From Putridiphycobacter roseus (GTDB lineage Bacteria > Bacteroidota > Bacteroidia > Flavobacteriales_D > Crocinitomicaceae), in NCBI RefSeq assembly GCF_003234935.1, contig NZ_QKSB01000005.1, forward strand, positions 124,001-188,000: DNA of 64,000 nt, written 5' to 3'. Both the position numbers and the translations under genes were made by a program. Under the pieces are notes generated by a model. That model saw only the letters and a list, made by a program, of their open reading frames with translations, searched no databases and was not told the DNA's origin. This document shows positions 44,030 through 53,202 of this stretch, piece after piece (positions within the stretch are counted from its first letter, which is position 1; every line of letters begins with the position of its first letter).

Positions 44030-45592
44030 ATGGCAAAAACAATAAAAAAACAAAAATCAATGGAGGAAACCCTTTGGGATTCTGCCAATAAATTAAGGGG
44101 AACGGTTGAGTCTTCGGAATACAAACACGTCGTGCTAGGATTGATTTTCCTAAAATTTGCCAGCGACAAGTTTGAAGAGAGACGCAAAGAATTGATTGCA
44201 GAGAAAAAGGAGCAGTATTTGGAGATGAAGGAATTCTACAATATGAAGAATATCTTTTTTCTGCCCGAAGAATCACGTTGGAGCCATATTATTAAAAATG
44301 CGAAGCAAGACGATATTGCCTTGATTATTGATACCGCCTTGCATACTACCGAAAAGAATAACCCTTCTCTAAAAGGCGCTTTGCCTGATAATTATTTCTC
44401 TCGTTTAAATATGGACGTGAGTAAATTGGCGGCCTTATTGGACACCATTAATAATATTGACACCCTTAAAGACAAACAGCAAGACATTGTTGGGCGGGTT
44501 TACGAATACTTTTTAAGCAAGTTTGCCTTGGCTGAAGGCAAAGGAAAAGGTGAATTTTATACGCCTAAAAGTATTGTCAACCTCATTGCCGAAATGATTG
44601 AACCTTATAAGGGAATTATTTACGATCCTGCTTGTGGTTCGGGTGGTATGTTTGTGCAGTCTATGAAGTTTATTGAAAACCACCATGGCGACAAAAAAGA
44701 GGTGTCTATTTACGGACAAGAATATACAGCTACTACCTATAAACTAGCAAAAATGAACTTGGCCATTAGGGGAATTGCTGCCAATTTAGGCGCTGTACCT
44801 GCCGATACTTTTGGAAAAGACCAACACAAAGACTTAAAAGCTGATTATATTATGGCCAACCCGCCTTTTAACCAAAAAGACTGGCGAGCAGACAATGAAT
44901 TGGTGGACGACCCACGCTGGAAAGGCTATGATGTGCCGTCGTCTAGTAATGCCAATTATGGATGGATTTTAAACATGGTAGCAAAATTGTCTGAAAATGG
45001 AATTGCAGGATTTGTTTTATCAAATGGCGCACTTTCAGGAGGAAGTACTGATTATAAAATTCGAAGAAAACTGATTGAAAATGGATTGGTAGAAGCGATT
45101 GTGATTCTGCCGGGAAGTATGTTTTATACTACGGATATTAGTGTATCGATATGGATAATTAATAAAAACAAGTCAGAACGAACTCTTAAATTAAATGATA
45201 TTGAAAAGAATTATCGTGAAAGAAAAGACGAAGTTTTGTTCATGGATTTAAGACAGATTGGGATTCCATTTGAAAAGAAATTTATACAGTTTTCTGAAGA
45301 AAATATTGATGAAATATCTTTAACCTATCACAATTGGCAACTAAAAGATTCTGACTACAAAGATGTTCCAGAATTTTGTTACTCTGCTAATTTAGAAGAA
45401 ATTGCTGCTAAAGATTATTCCTTGGTGCCGAGTAAATATATTGAATTCATTAACCGAGATGAAAATATTGATTTTGGTGATAAAATGACGGCATTACAAA
45501 ACGAATTTGCTGAATTACTGAAAGCTGAAGAAGCATCTAAAGCCGATTTATTGAATGTTTTTAAAGAATTGGGCTATGAGATCGAACTATAA
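44030..45592 (+). CDS. hsdM: Type I restriction-modification methyltransferase subunit HsdM
   Basis: 520 residues. N-terminal helical domain (MEETLWDSANKLRGTVESSEYKHVVLGLIFLKFASDKFEER), SAM motif I DPACGSGGM (residues 199-207) and catalytic NPPF (277-280), as in N6-adenine methyltransferases; KGEFYTPKSIVNLIAEM precedes motif I. With HsdS it methylates the recognition site; with HsdR it supports restriction. Its end overlaps the hsdS start by 17 bases. Confidence 0.95.
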   Translation: MAKTIKKQKSMEETLWDSANKLRGTVESSEYKHVVLGLIFLKFASDKFEERRKELIAEKKEQYLEMKEFYNMKNIFFLPEESRWSHIIKNAKQDDIALIIDTALHTTEKNNPSLKGALPDNYFSRLNMDVSKLAALLDTINNIDTLKDKQQDIVGRVYEYFLSKFALAEGKGKGEFYTPKSIVNLIAEMIEPYKGIIYDPACGSGGMFVQSMKFIENHHGDKKEVSIYGQEYTATTYKLAKMNLAIRGIAANLGAVPADTFGKDQHKDLKADYIMANPPFNQKDWRADNELVDDPRWKGYDVPSSSNANYGWILNMVAKLSENGIAGFVLSNGALSGGSTDYKIRRKLIENGLVEAIVILPGSMFYTTDISVSIWIINKNKSERTLKLNDIEKNYRERKDEVLFMDLRQIGIPFEKKFIQFSEENIDEISLTYHNWQLKDSDYKDVPEFCYSANLEEIAAKDYSLVPSKYIEFINRDENIDFGDKMTALQNEFAELLKAEEASKADLLNVFKELGYEIEL

Positions 45593-46856
45593 GCGATTAA
45601 AAGATTATATCGAACCTTGCAACGAAAAGAATGAAGGGAATAATAACAAGTTATTACAAGGGATAAGTAATCAAAAGTTTTTCCAAAAAGCTAAAACGAA
45701 TACAATAGGAATAGACTTATCGAAATATAGAATTGTAAGAACAGGGCAGTTTGCTTTTAACAGGGCTACTACTCGAAATGGAGATAAAATATCTATTGCT
45801 TTAAGGCAAGAAGAAAATTGTATTGTTTCACCTTCATACAGAATTTTTAAGTCAAAAGATGAAAATGTTTTAAATTCTGAATATTTAATGATGTGGTTCA
45901 GACGACCAGAATTTGACCGCTATGCCCGTTTTAAATCTCATGGTAGTGCACATGAATTTTTTGATTGGGACGAAATGTGCGAAGTAGAACTCCCCATCCC
46001 TTCCATAGCCAAACAGCGCGCCATTGTAAAAGAATACAGTACGGTAGTTAACCGCATAAAACTGAATGAACAACTCAACCAAAAACTAGAAGAAACCGCC
46101 CAAGCTTTGTATAAGCATTGGTTTGTGGATTTTGAATTTCCTGCAAATTTAAATGATACCCTGAGCGGAGCCGAAGGGTATAAAAGTTCTGGTGGTAAAA
46201 AGGTGTGGAATGCTGAATTGGATAAGGAGATTCCTGATGGGTGGGGTGCTGGGGAATTTTCACATTTTATAGAAATTATCAATGGTTATGCTTTTAAGGC
46301 AGATGATTTTAGTGAAAAAGGAGATTTTCCGATCCTAAAAATTAAGAACGTTCAGCCTCCTATTGTTTCGATAGATTCTTCATCTTATTACAAATACGAT
46401 TTAAGTGAAAAATTAAAAAGGGTAGTAATAAGGGCAGGAGATGTCTTAGTTACAATGACTGGTTCTGGAGCTAATCAATTAAACTCCGCTGTTGGACAAG
46501 TTGGAAAATATTATTTTAAAAAACCTTCTCTATTGAATCAAAGAATTTGTAAACTGAATTGCAAAGAAAATTGTTATAGTGAGTTTGCTTATCTATTTAT
46601 CTCAAGACAAGAAACTCAATCAGATTTATTGGCAGGCTCAACTGGTAGTGCAAATCAAGCAAATATTTCTCCAGATCAGATTAGAAATTTAATTTCAATT
46701 ATTCCTCCATTGGATATCCTTGATAAATTCCAAGAAATATCAATTATTATTTCCTCAACAAAAAGAGTTCAGCAGCAAGAACAGTTACTAAAACTAAAAG
46801 ATTTACTTCTTTCAAAAATGACAAAAGTTGAATTGGAAAAGGAATTTATTAATTAA
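45576..46856 (+). CDS. hsdS: Type I restriction-modification specificity subunit HsdS
   Basis: 426 residues from the ATG at 45576; an in-frame ATG at 45555 is possible but less typical. Two target-recognition domains: the first about residues 5-130 (RLKDYIEPCNEKNEG...), then conserved helix QRAIVKEYSTVVNRIKLNEQLNQKLEETAQALYKHWFVDFEFP, a second TRD (KEIPDGWGAGEFSHFIEIINGYAFK...) and a second coiled coil. The central linker contains a REP-like palindrome translated in frame (46157-46180). It determines the target sequence. Confidence 0.92.
   Translation: MRSNYKRLKDYIEPCNEKNEGNNNKLLQGISNQKFFQKAKTNTIGIDLSKYRIVRTGQFAFNRATTRNGDKISIALRQEENCIVSPSYRIFKSKDENVLNSEYLMMWFRRPEFDRYARFKSHGSAHEFFDWDEMCEVELPIPSIAKQRAIVKEYSTVVNRIKLNEQLNQKLEETAQALYKHWFVDFEFPANLNDTLSGAEGYKSSGGKKVWNAELDKEIPDGWGAGEFSHFIEIINGYAFKADDFSEKGDFPILKIKNVQPPIVSIDSSSYYKYDLSEKLKRVVIRAGDVLVTMTGSGANQLNSAVGQVGKYYFKKPSLLNQRICKLNCKENCYSEFAYLFISRQETQSDLLAGSTGSANQANISPDQIRNLISIIPPLDILDKFQEISIIISSTKRVQQQEQLLKLKDLLLSKMTKVELEKEFIN
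46157..46180. repeat. REP-like palindrome inside hsdS, read in frame
   Basis: Minus strand carries CCCTTCGGCTCCGCTCAGGG framed by TA on both sides, so TACCCT pairs with AGGGTA. On the plus strand it encodes the linker DTLSGAEGY between the two halves of HsdS. Related motifs occur at 22820, 25173 and 59257. Confidence 0.65.
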
Positions 46857-46863
46857 TCGAGTA

Positions 46864-47907
46864 ATGGCAAAAAAACATAGTAAAAGTCAAGCGAAAGAAA
46901 TTAGCGAAAAAACATTTGAGTTAAATATTACTACTGAATTACTAAACATTAGTAAGTCTTTTATTTGGTACATGGACCATTCACCTCTAAGTCATTTTTT
47001 AGATGAAACTATTTGGCGTGAGTTTCTTAATCAATCTGTTTTTTTTGCTGAAGGCTTAACGCAAGACCAAGAATCAAAGGTAGGTGGAGGATATGATGTT
47101 TCTATTCATTGTAAACATCCAATTTCCGGTTCAGGACGGTTGATGTTTTTGCAATATAAGGCAGGAAAAAGGGTGGGTTATTGTCAGAATAAGGAATCTC
47201 ATTTTAATAAAGATAACTCAATAAGTAGTGGTAGCGAGCATGCAATGTTCACCTTTAATGATGCTGCAAAGAAAAGACAGCATTCTATATTGCAAGAACT
47301 TGCAAAGAATAATAATATTCAAGCAGAGTCAGTAATGTATGTCTTCCCAAGAATCACGGAGACAATTGATTTTTATGATAAAGTAGGGAACCTCATTGAG
47401 AATTCATCTTTTGTTCCTGTTTTGGACTTAGATGAACAGGCTAAGAAGCAAAGCCCGGCAATTACAATAAATGAGGGAGTAGTTCATAAATACCGAACAT
47501 CATATGATGGTTTGAAAAGTGAAGTTAATTTTTTCTTCTTTAAATACATTTATACAAATTATCATTTACAAAAATTACTTGGTGAAATGATTTGCGTTCA
47601 ATTAGAAAGGTTTTTCAAAATACTAAAAAAGAGGAGAGAATTTAGAAATGATAAATTTCAATTTGAAATTATTAGAATCCTTGAACATGCAATATTTAAT
47701 TCCATTACATCTTATTTTAAGACTAATATTACTGAATTTGTTTTAGATGATATTAGATTTTACTTACGTAAAATTGAACAGTATTTTTCTTATGACACAA
47801 TCCCCAATGCTCCGAGTACATATACTACAATTGTACCAAAACAAGGGTTAAAGTTGGAGCTACAGGAGTTCGAAAACTACAGCTCAATTAATTATCAGAT
47901 TTTTTAG
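46864..47907 (+). CDS. Candidate PD-(D/E)XK-like (QxK) nuclease, family unknown
   Basis: 347 residues from the ATG at 46864; the longer frame from 46828 overlaps hsdS and is unlikely. The segment VGGGYDVSIHCKHP...RLMFLQYKAGKR has Asp78 and Gln97-Tyr-Lys99, the D...QxK arrangement of Mrr-like restriction endonucleases. The C-terminal half is helical with many aromatic residues. No family recognised; the nuclease reading is inference. It precedes the OLD-type gene by 20 bp, so they may act together. Confidence 0.5.
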   Translation: MAKKHSKSQAKEISEKTFELNITTELLNISKSFIWYMDHSPLSHFLDETIWREFLNQSVFFAEGLTQDQESKVGGGYDVSIHCKHPISGSGRLMFLQYKAGKRVGYCQNKESHFNKDNSISSGSEHAMFTFNDAAKKRQHSILQELAKNNNIQAESVMYVFPRITETIDFYDKVGNLIENSSFVPVLDLDEQAKKQSPAITINEGVVHKYRTSYDGLKSEVNFFFFKYIYTNYHLQKLLGEMICVQLERFFKILKKRREFRNDKFQFEIIRILEHAIFNSITSYFKTNITEFVLDDIRFYLRKIEQYFSYDTIPNAPSTYTTIVPKQGLKLELQEFENYSSINYQIF

Positions 47908-47927
47908 AAATTTAAAATAAACAAGTG

Positions 47928-49712
47928 ATGTCAAGAATTAGAATTAATTCAATAGAAATAATGAACTACCGCTCTTTTGGAGATTCACAAGATTTTGTTT
48001 TTCCGAATGCAGATTACAAAAAGCCCATTGCCATTGTAGGGTACAATAATACAGGAAAGACTAATTTAATGAATTCAATTCTTTTTGCTTTACAAGTCAA
48101 TTTTGTGAGTAAAGACACTTTTACAATTAACGATTTTCATAATCGAAATATTGATAATGTTCCAGGAATTCTACTTAATGCAATAAGTAGTGTAGAAACA
48201 AAGTTTGATGGAGTTAAGCAAGCGAATTTAACTGGTCATCATTTTTTGAATATTTTAACGGATGGAGATGTAATTGAAGGAAGCAGTATTAAATCTCTTA
48301 ATAGTTTTGAGTTAAATGAATACGGTAAAGAGGATTTAAATTATCAAGCATTCGGGGCGACAAGGTATTTCAATATTTTCTATATCAATTTTCACAACAT
48401 TAAAGAAGAAATTGTCACTCAAAAGACGAGTTGGGGTAATCTTAAATCTTTTTTAGGCAAACACATTCAGAAAATTGTTGAGACTGATGTTTCAATGGCT
48501 GAGAAAAAAGAAAGATTTGAACAAAGAGTTAATAGAAGCACAAAAAAAGTACTTGAAGATTCCAATCTAGAAAAATTTATAGATTTAATAAGAAAAAACT
48601 ACGTCACTAACCTGAGAAATGATGACTGCACAGTAGATTTTGGATTACCCAATTATGAAGACATCTTCTTAAAAATGATGTTTAAGATTGGACTCAATGG
48701 AGACAAAGATAATTTGGTCCCAATAGATCATTTTGGAGATGGTTATATCTCAATGTTTGTGATGGCAGTAATTCAGGCAATAGCAGAATCCAATACTGAT
48801 GATAGATGTTTATTTTTATTTGAAGAGCCAGAGAGCTTTTTACATGAAAATCATCAAGAGTATTTTTACAAAACTGTTTTATGTGGTTTATCAGAAAAAG
48901 GACATCAAGTTATTTATACCACTCATTCTGATAAAATGATTGACCCTTTTGATACAAAAGGGTTGATTCGATTAGAGATGGATGAGAAAAATCAAACGGT
49001 AAAAAAATATAATAATGTTGCAGAATTTAATTATGAAGAAGTTGATGAGGATACAGGTGAAGTAATTAACTATTCTCGCTACAATGAATTTATTAAAACC
49101 ATTGAGCCAAATTTAAATAGGATGCTCTTTAGTAGAAAAGTCATTCTTGTTGAAGGCCCAAATGATGTATTGGTTTATAAATATGCCATAAAGCAAAAGG
49201 TATTACAATTTATAGCTGATGATGCTACAATAGAAAATAAAGAACAGTATGCTGATGCATATATGAATTTTGAAAATATTTCAATTGTGTGTCATCATGG
49301 AAAAGGAACTGCCAACTACCTAATAGAATTGTGTAAACACTTTTCAATAGATTACTTTGTTATAAATGATTGGGATTTTGATGAAGCAGATTTGTTGATT
49401 AGTGAAGTTGCAGGTTTCAGCACTCTTGCTGATTTAAAAGCTGATACTATTTATATTGCAAGTGACAAGAAAGCAATGATTACAACAAATTGGAACTTAA
49501 TTAATGCTTCAGGAATCGATAATATTCACTTTAATGTAAAAAAACTTGAGACCGTTATTGGTTATAGCTCAATCGATAAAAGTAGTATTGCTATTTGGGA
49601 ATTGTTAAACTCAGGGAGTTTTGAGTTTGATGAGCAACTGTTTCCTGAAAAATTAGAAACTTTTATTGGTTTAAGAAATGATAAAGAAGCAGAGGAACTT
49701 GAAGAGGAATGA
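47928..49712 (+). CDS. OLD-family ATPase with TOPRIM nuclease domain
   Basis: 594 residues from the ATG at 47928 (a GTG lies 3 bases earlier). N-terminal ABC-type ATPase: RINSIEIMNYRSFGDS, Walker A GYNNTGKT (~residues 38-45), Walker B LFLFEEPESFLHENHQEYF (~296-310) and TTHSDKMID. C-terminal TOPRIM: KVILVEGPNDVLVYKYAI (~406-420). OLD proteins are ATP-gated DNA nucleases; single-gene and multi-gene OLD defence systems are known. No UvrD-like GajB is adjacent, so it is not a standard Gabija. Confidence 0.85.
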   Translation: MSRIRINSIEIMNYRSFGDSQDFVFPNADYKKPIAIVGYNNTGKTNLMNSILFALQVNFVSKDTFTINDFHNRNIDNVPGILLNAISSVETKFDGVKQANLTGHHFLNILTDGDVIEGSSIKSLNSFELNEYGKEDLNYQAFGATRYFNIFYINFHNIKEEIVTQKTSWGNLKSFLGKHIQKIVETDVSMAEKKERFEQRVNRSTKKVLEDSNLEKFIDLIRKNYVTNLRNDDCTVDFGLPNYEDIFLKMMFKIGLNGDKDNLVPIDHFGDGYISMFVMAVIQAIAESNTDDRCLFLFEEPESFLHENHQEYFYKTVLCGLSEKGHQVIYTTHSDKMIDPFDTKGLIRLEMDEKNQTVKKYNNVAEFNYEEVDEDTGEVINYSRYNEFIKTIEPNLNRMLFSRKVILVEGPNDVLVYKYAIKQKVLQFIADDATIENKEQYADAYMNFENISIVCHHGKGTANYLIELCKHFSIDYFVINDWDFDEADLLISEVAGFSTLADLKADTIYIASDKKAMITTNWNLINASGIDNIHFNVKKLETVIGYSSIDKSSIAIWELLNSGSFEFDEQLFPEKLETFIGLRNDKEAEELEEE

Positions 49713-49727
49713 TTTTAAGAATATAAA

Positions 49728-50981
49728 ATGTTACACGAACAATTAATTGACACTACAAATTCGATCCTAAAGCGTTCACGAGAGGTGAGTCGTTTAAAAG
49801 GTGAAAATTATAACATTTTTAATGTTTTAAAAATAGAATCAGATGAAGTTACTGTGCACAATCGATTTATTGCCAATTTACTGAATCCGAAAGGCTCGCA
49901 TGGAATGGGTGCTATTTTTTTAAATCTATTTTATAAGCAAATTCTTCAAAGTCAAACTGGAGAAAATTCATTGCCGAATACAGTTTGTAAAACGATAGTA
50001 GCAATGCAGGAATTACCTACCAAAGTGAAAGCAGAATATTGGCTAGGCAATATTAGCATTGATCAATCGAAAGGAGGAAGTATAGATATTTGTATTACCA
50101 CATCAGATTGTCAAATTCGAATCGAAAATAAAATTCACGCAGGTGAACAGCCTAAACAATTAGAACGCTATTTCAATTCAAAAAAAGGAGCAGCTCCGAA
50201 AATCATTGTATTTTATTTAACACTTAATGGACAGGCATCTAAAAGTGCAGGAATTTTAAAAAATGGAACACACTATTTCTGTTTGTCGCATAATAATGAC
50301 ACTACAAAATGGTTAGAAGCATGTTTTTTGCAAGCTAGTGATCAGCCAATATTAAGGGAAACCATTAAACAATATTTGATTTTAATTAAAAAATTAACCT
50401 TTCAAACAACTTCTCAAGCTATGGATAAAGAACTACAAGAGCTTATCATTAAAAATCGAGCAAATTTTGAAGCTGCGAATACAATTTCAAATTCAGTAAG
50501 TGACGCGAAAGAACAAGTGTATAAAAAAATCTTCACAAAAATCAAAACAGAAGTAAAGGATATAGCAAACTTAGACATAAAGATTGATGCCAAGAGAGGT
50601 GGCAGAGCAGATGGTGGTTTTATTTCTCTCAAACAGATAACTATTGAAAATAACAAATACGACATTGGGATAAATTTGGAATTGGAAAATAATTATTTTT
50701 TCTTTTGTATGATAGAGTCTGGGAAGAATAGAAGTAGCGTTTTGAATTCACATAGACGCTTTGATTCCATTGCTAATTACATTAGTTCTAAGAATTACAC
50801 TTGTAAGAAAGAAGGTAATCGAAACGGTTGGAATTTATATCAAAAATTTAATTTTCAGGAAGAATTTAATTTCTTAAATTATTTAGACTTGAATAAATCT
50901 GCACGCGAAAAACTGGTTAATAGTTTTGCTATAGAATTAGCAAAAACAATAATGGAAAGCGAAATAGCTAAATTTGATTAA
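49728..50981 (+). CDS. PD-(D/E)XK nuclease family protein
   Basis: 417 residues. N-terminal NIFNVLKIESDEVTVHNRFIANLLNPKGSHGMGAIFLNLFY is typical of the PDDEXK_4-type family; catalytic residues Asp120 in SIDICITTSDC and Glu133-Asn-Lys135 in IRIENKIHAGEQPKQLERY. C-terminal half unassigned. Such proteins are often defence-associated. It lies 15 bp after the OLD-type gene. Confidence 0.8.
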   Translation: MLHEQLIDTTNSILKRSREVSRLKGENYNIFNVLKIESDEVTVHNRFIANLLNPKGSHGMGAIFLNLFYKQILQSQTGENSLPNTVCKTIVAMQELPTKVKAEYWLGNISIDQSKGGSIDICITTSDCQIRIENKIHAGEQPKQLERYFNSKKGAAPKIIVFYLTLNGQASKSAGILKNGTHYFCLSHNNDTTKWLEACFLQASDQPILRETIKQYLILIKKLTFQTTSQAMDKELQELIIKNRANFEAANTISNSVSDAKEQVYKKIFTKIKTEVKDIANLDIKIDAKRGGRADGGFISLKQITIENNKYDIGINLELENNYFFFCMIESGKNRSSVLNSHRRFDSIANYISSKNYTCKKEGNRNGWNLYQKFNFQEEFNFLNYLDLNKSAREKLVNSFAIELAKTIMESEIAKFD

Positions 50982-50998
50982 ATTAGTTTATTATTTAA

Positions 50999-51454
50999 AT
51001 GGAAGAAATTAAACAACTACTTGAAATAACTAGATCTTTACAAGAAAAATACGGAAGAAAATTTACGCTAGATGGTAAATTGGTAGGTGATATAGGAGAA
51101 GTATTGACAGCTGAAGCATATAATCTTACTCTATTTAGCGAAAATGAACCAATTCATGATGCCATAACAATTGATGGGTTGAAACGTATTCAAATAAAAG
51201 CCAGTTTTAAAAATTATAGTTATTTTCCTTCAGCTAAAAGTAAAATACCAGACTATTTTTTAAGTGTAAATATATTGGAAAATGGAGAGCTAGAGGAATT
51301 GTTTAATGGTCCTGGGCAATTTATTTACGATAAATACATTATTGGTAGAAATTTAAAGCCTACGCGAGAAACTTTTTATAATTTATCAAAAGGTGTATTA
51401 ATAAAACTCAACGCTGAAGTACCAGAAAAAGATAAAATAAAGAGAGTAAAATGA
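50999..51454 (+). CDS. DUF6998-like protein
   Basis: 151 residues with ITRSLQEKYGRKFTLDGKLVGDIGEVLTAEAYNLTLFSENEPIHDAITIDGLKRIQIKASFKNYSYFP, the DUF6998 pattern; the GE...QIKAS part resembles a PD-(D/E)XK-like core (Glu and Lys), so a nuclease role is possible. It overlaps the next partial gene by 4 bases (ATGA), mimicking normal coupling to hsdR. Confidence 0.7.
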   Translation: MEEIKQLLEITRSLQEKYGRKFTLDGKLVGDIGEVLTAEAYNLTLFSENEPIHDAITIDGLKRIQIKASFKNYSYFPSAKSKIPDYFLSVNILENGELEELFNGPGQFIYDKYIIGRNLKPTRETFYNLSKGVLIKLNAEVPEKDKIKRVK

Positions 51455-51633
51455 AATTCACAGAGGCACAATTAGAACAGGCTTTTATTGAGCTATTAGG
51501 GCAAGAGGATATTCCTCATGTTTTGGGTGGAACTATTACCCGTTCAAATGATGAAGTTTTAATCAAAGCTGACCTAAAAGAATTTTTACTCAACCAATAC
51601 AAAGCGGAAAAATTAACCAAGTCGGCACATTGA
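51451..51633 (+). pseudogene. Duplicated 5' end of hsdR, truncated
   Basis: 60 residues; the first 56 (MKFTEAQLEQAFIELLGQED...) are nearly identical to the start of the full hsdR at 54740, and the DNA match (51451-51619 with 54740-54908) is about 90% identical by eye. The frame then breaks into KSAH-stop. From 51632 another frame (HIDKKNLLDFYSWEEI, ending at 51718) looks like the tail of a different gene. It marks the original start of hsdR after DUF6998. Confidence 0.85.
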
Positions 51634-51742
51634 CAAAAAAAACTTGTTGGATTTTTATTCTTGGGAAGAGATTAAAGATCAGTATAAATTGATTGAGAAG
51701 GATATTAATGAAATGTAAAGAAAATACTAAAATGAAATTTGA

Positions 51743-52990
51743 ATGAAGAAATTTTCAAAAGATCGCTTAACGTTAATGAAATTTTGGGGGACCCCATTCC
51801 CTAACAAAGCTTCTAATAATGCAATAATTGAGTATAATAAAGATATTAATAATAGCAAGGCAAAGTTTACCAATTCAATTAAATCCATTTATCCAAACGA
51901 TAATGCAGAAAGGAAAAATTTAATAAATCTTTATGAAGCTGCGGTTCTTTTTAGGAGTAATAAAAAACTTCGAAAAAAGTTGTTTGAAATTGTAATTCAA
52001 AACATAGGTATCCTCTCTTTATTCTTGACACCTTTTCTTTTGCCTATTCTTTTTTTTAAGGAACATTTTAACATATGGGAATATATTCTGAATTATCTTC
52101 TTACAATACTAGTTTCTCTAGTACTTGTAATGGTTTTAATTCCACTTTTTTCATTTATAACAAATTTTAAAATAAAAATAGGTCGAGCTTTAAGCGGGTT
52201 TATTAAACTTATACTCCTCATAATAGCTTGTTTTTCTATATATTATTTTATAGATTTAAAAGAAGGTGTTTTGAAAGGCGGTATACTTTCAGCGTACACT
52301 TTATTTTATATAATTCTTCTTATTTCGAGCGTAACATATTTTGTTCATTTTTTAGTTGACGCTGTTTATTTTACAGATAAGATTCAATTAAGCGACGAAT
52401 TAATTATTGAGTCAGCTTATCGCCTTTCAAAGGTAGAATGGAATCTTGCTATAAAAAGAAGATCTGTTAGGCAAAATACTATAGATGAAATTGAAAGATT
52501 GGCTGGCTTAATTGAAAAGGATTGGAGTAGTCATATTTTACCTGGTGACGAGCGTACAGATAAATGGAAAATTAAAACACTTAACGGAATAGCTTCTAGC
52601 ATAAGAGCATACAAACGTCAACTAATTATCCCTTCTGTTAAAACCCCTATTGAACTAAAGGCACAATTTAAAAATATTTTCGAAAAAATACTGAAGCATG
52701 ATATTAAAGGTTTGCTTGATGCTGAAGTTCCTGCAAGTCGTATTCGTAAAAAATCAAAGTTTGCTATTTTGCACAGCATTATAGTTGCAGCACTTCCAAT
52801 AAGTGCTGGGCTAATAATTAAAAATTACTTTCCTAATTTAATGGAAGAAGGCATTTTAAATATTGGTATTGCAATCGGTGCATTGTGGCTATTAATTTCT
52901 GTACTATTATGGCTTGATCCAAACTTGGCAGATAAAATAGCAACAATCAGATCATTCAAAGATGTGATTGGAAGTAATAACTCTGATTAA
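51743..52990 (+). CDS. Membrane protein of unknown function in the hsdR-flanked cassette
   Basis: 415 residues. After a soluble N-terminal ~85 residues there are membrane segments at about 90-110, 115-140, 150-175, 180-205, and two more near the C-terminus (ILHSIIVAALPISAGLIIKNYF and NIGIAIGALWLLISVLLWL). The loop 215-345 is soluble and charged (VRQNTIDEIERLAGLIEKDWSSHILPGDERTDKWKI). No family recognised. Membrane effectors are common in abortive-infection systems, but this role is speculative. Confidence 0.6.
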   Translation: MKKFSKDRLTLMKFWGTPFPNKASNNAIIEYNKDINNSKAKFTNSIKSIYPNDNAERKNLINLYEAAVLFRSNKKLRKKLFEIVIQNIGILSLFLTPFLLPILFFKEHFNIWEYILNYLLTILVSLVLVMVLIPLFSFITNFKIKIGRALSGFIKLILLIIACFSIYYFIDLKEGVLKGGILSAYTLFYIILLISSVTYFVHFLVDAVYFTDKIQLSDELIIESAYRLSKVEWNLAIKRRSVRQNTIDEIERLAGLIEKDWSSHILPGDERTDKWKIKTLNGIASSIRAYKRQLIIPSVKTPIELKAQFKNIFEKILKHDIKGLLDAEVPASRIRKKSKFAILHSIIVAALPISAGLIIKNYFPNLMEEGILNIGIAIGALWLLISVLLWLDPNLADKIATIRSFKDVIGSNNSD

Positions 52991-53028
52991 TATAAATAGT
53001 AAACAAAAACCAACAACATATCGTTTAA

Positions 53029-53202
53029 ACAAACACCATCAAAAAATCTATTTTTTTAACATACGTCCGATATGAATCCGGTATAACACCGTTAAAACAA
53101 GAATACTTATCTTTAGAAGATAATGATTTGCAGACGCAAATTGCGACTACAAAAAAGAACAGTAATTTAAATTTTGAGCTTAAATTAGATTTTAAACAAT
53201 GA
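53029..53202 (+). pseudogene. Open frame without start, ending ATGA into the AlbA_2 gene
   Basis: 57 codons, no ATG/GTG/TTG at its beginning, reading SIFLTYVRYESGITPLKQEYLSL, then DLQTQIATTKKNSNLNFELKLDFKQ-stop. Its stop overlaps the next ATG as ATGA, which is the pattern of a genuine upstream gene in an operon. I read it as the 3' remnant of a lost gene; it might also be non-coding leader. Confidence 0.3.

Noticed and set aside
47928..50981. Gabija defence system
   Set aside because: The OLD/TOPRIM protein resembles GajA, but the neighbour is a PD-(D/E)XK protein, not a UvrD-like GajB helicase.
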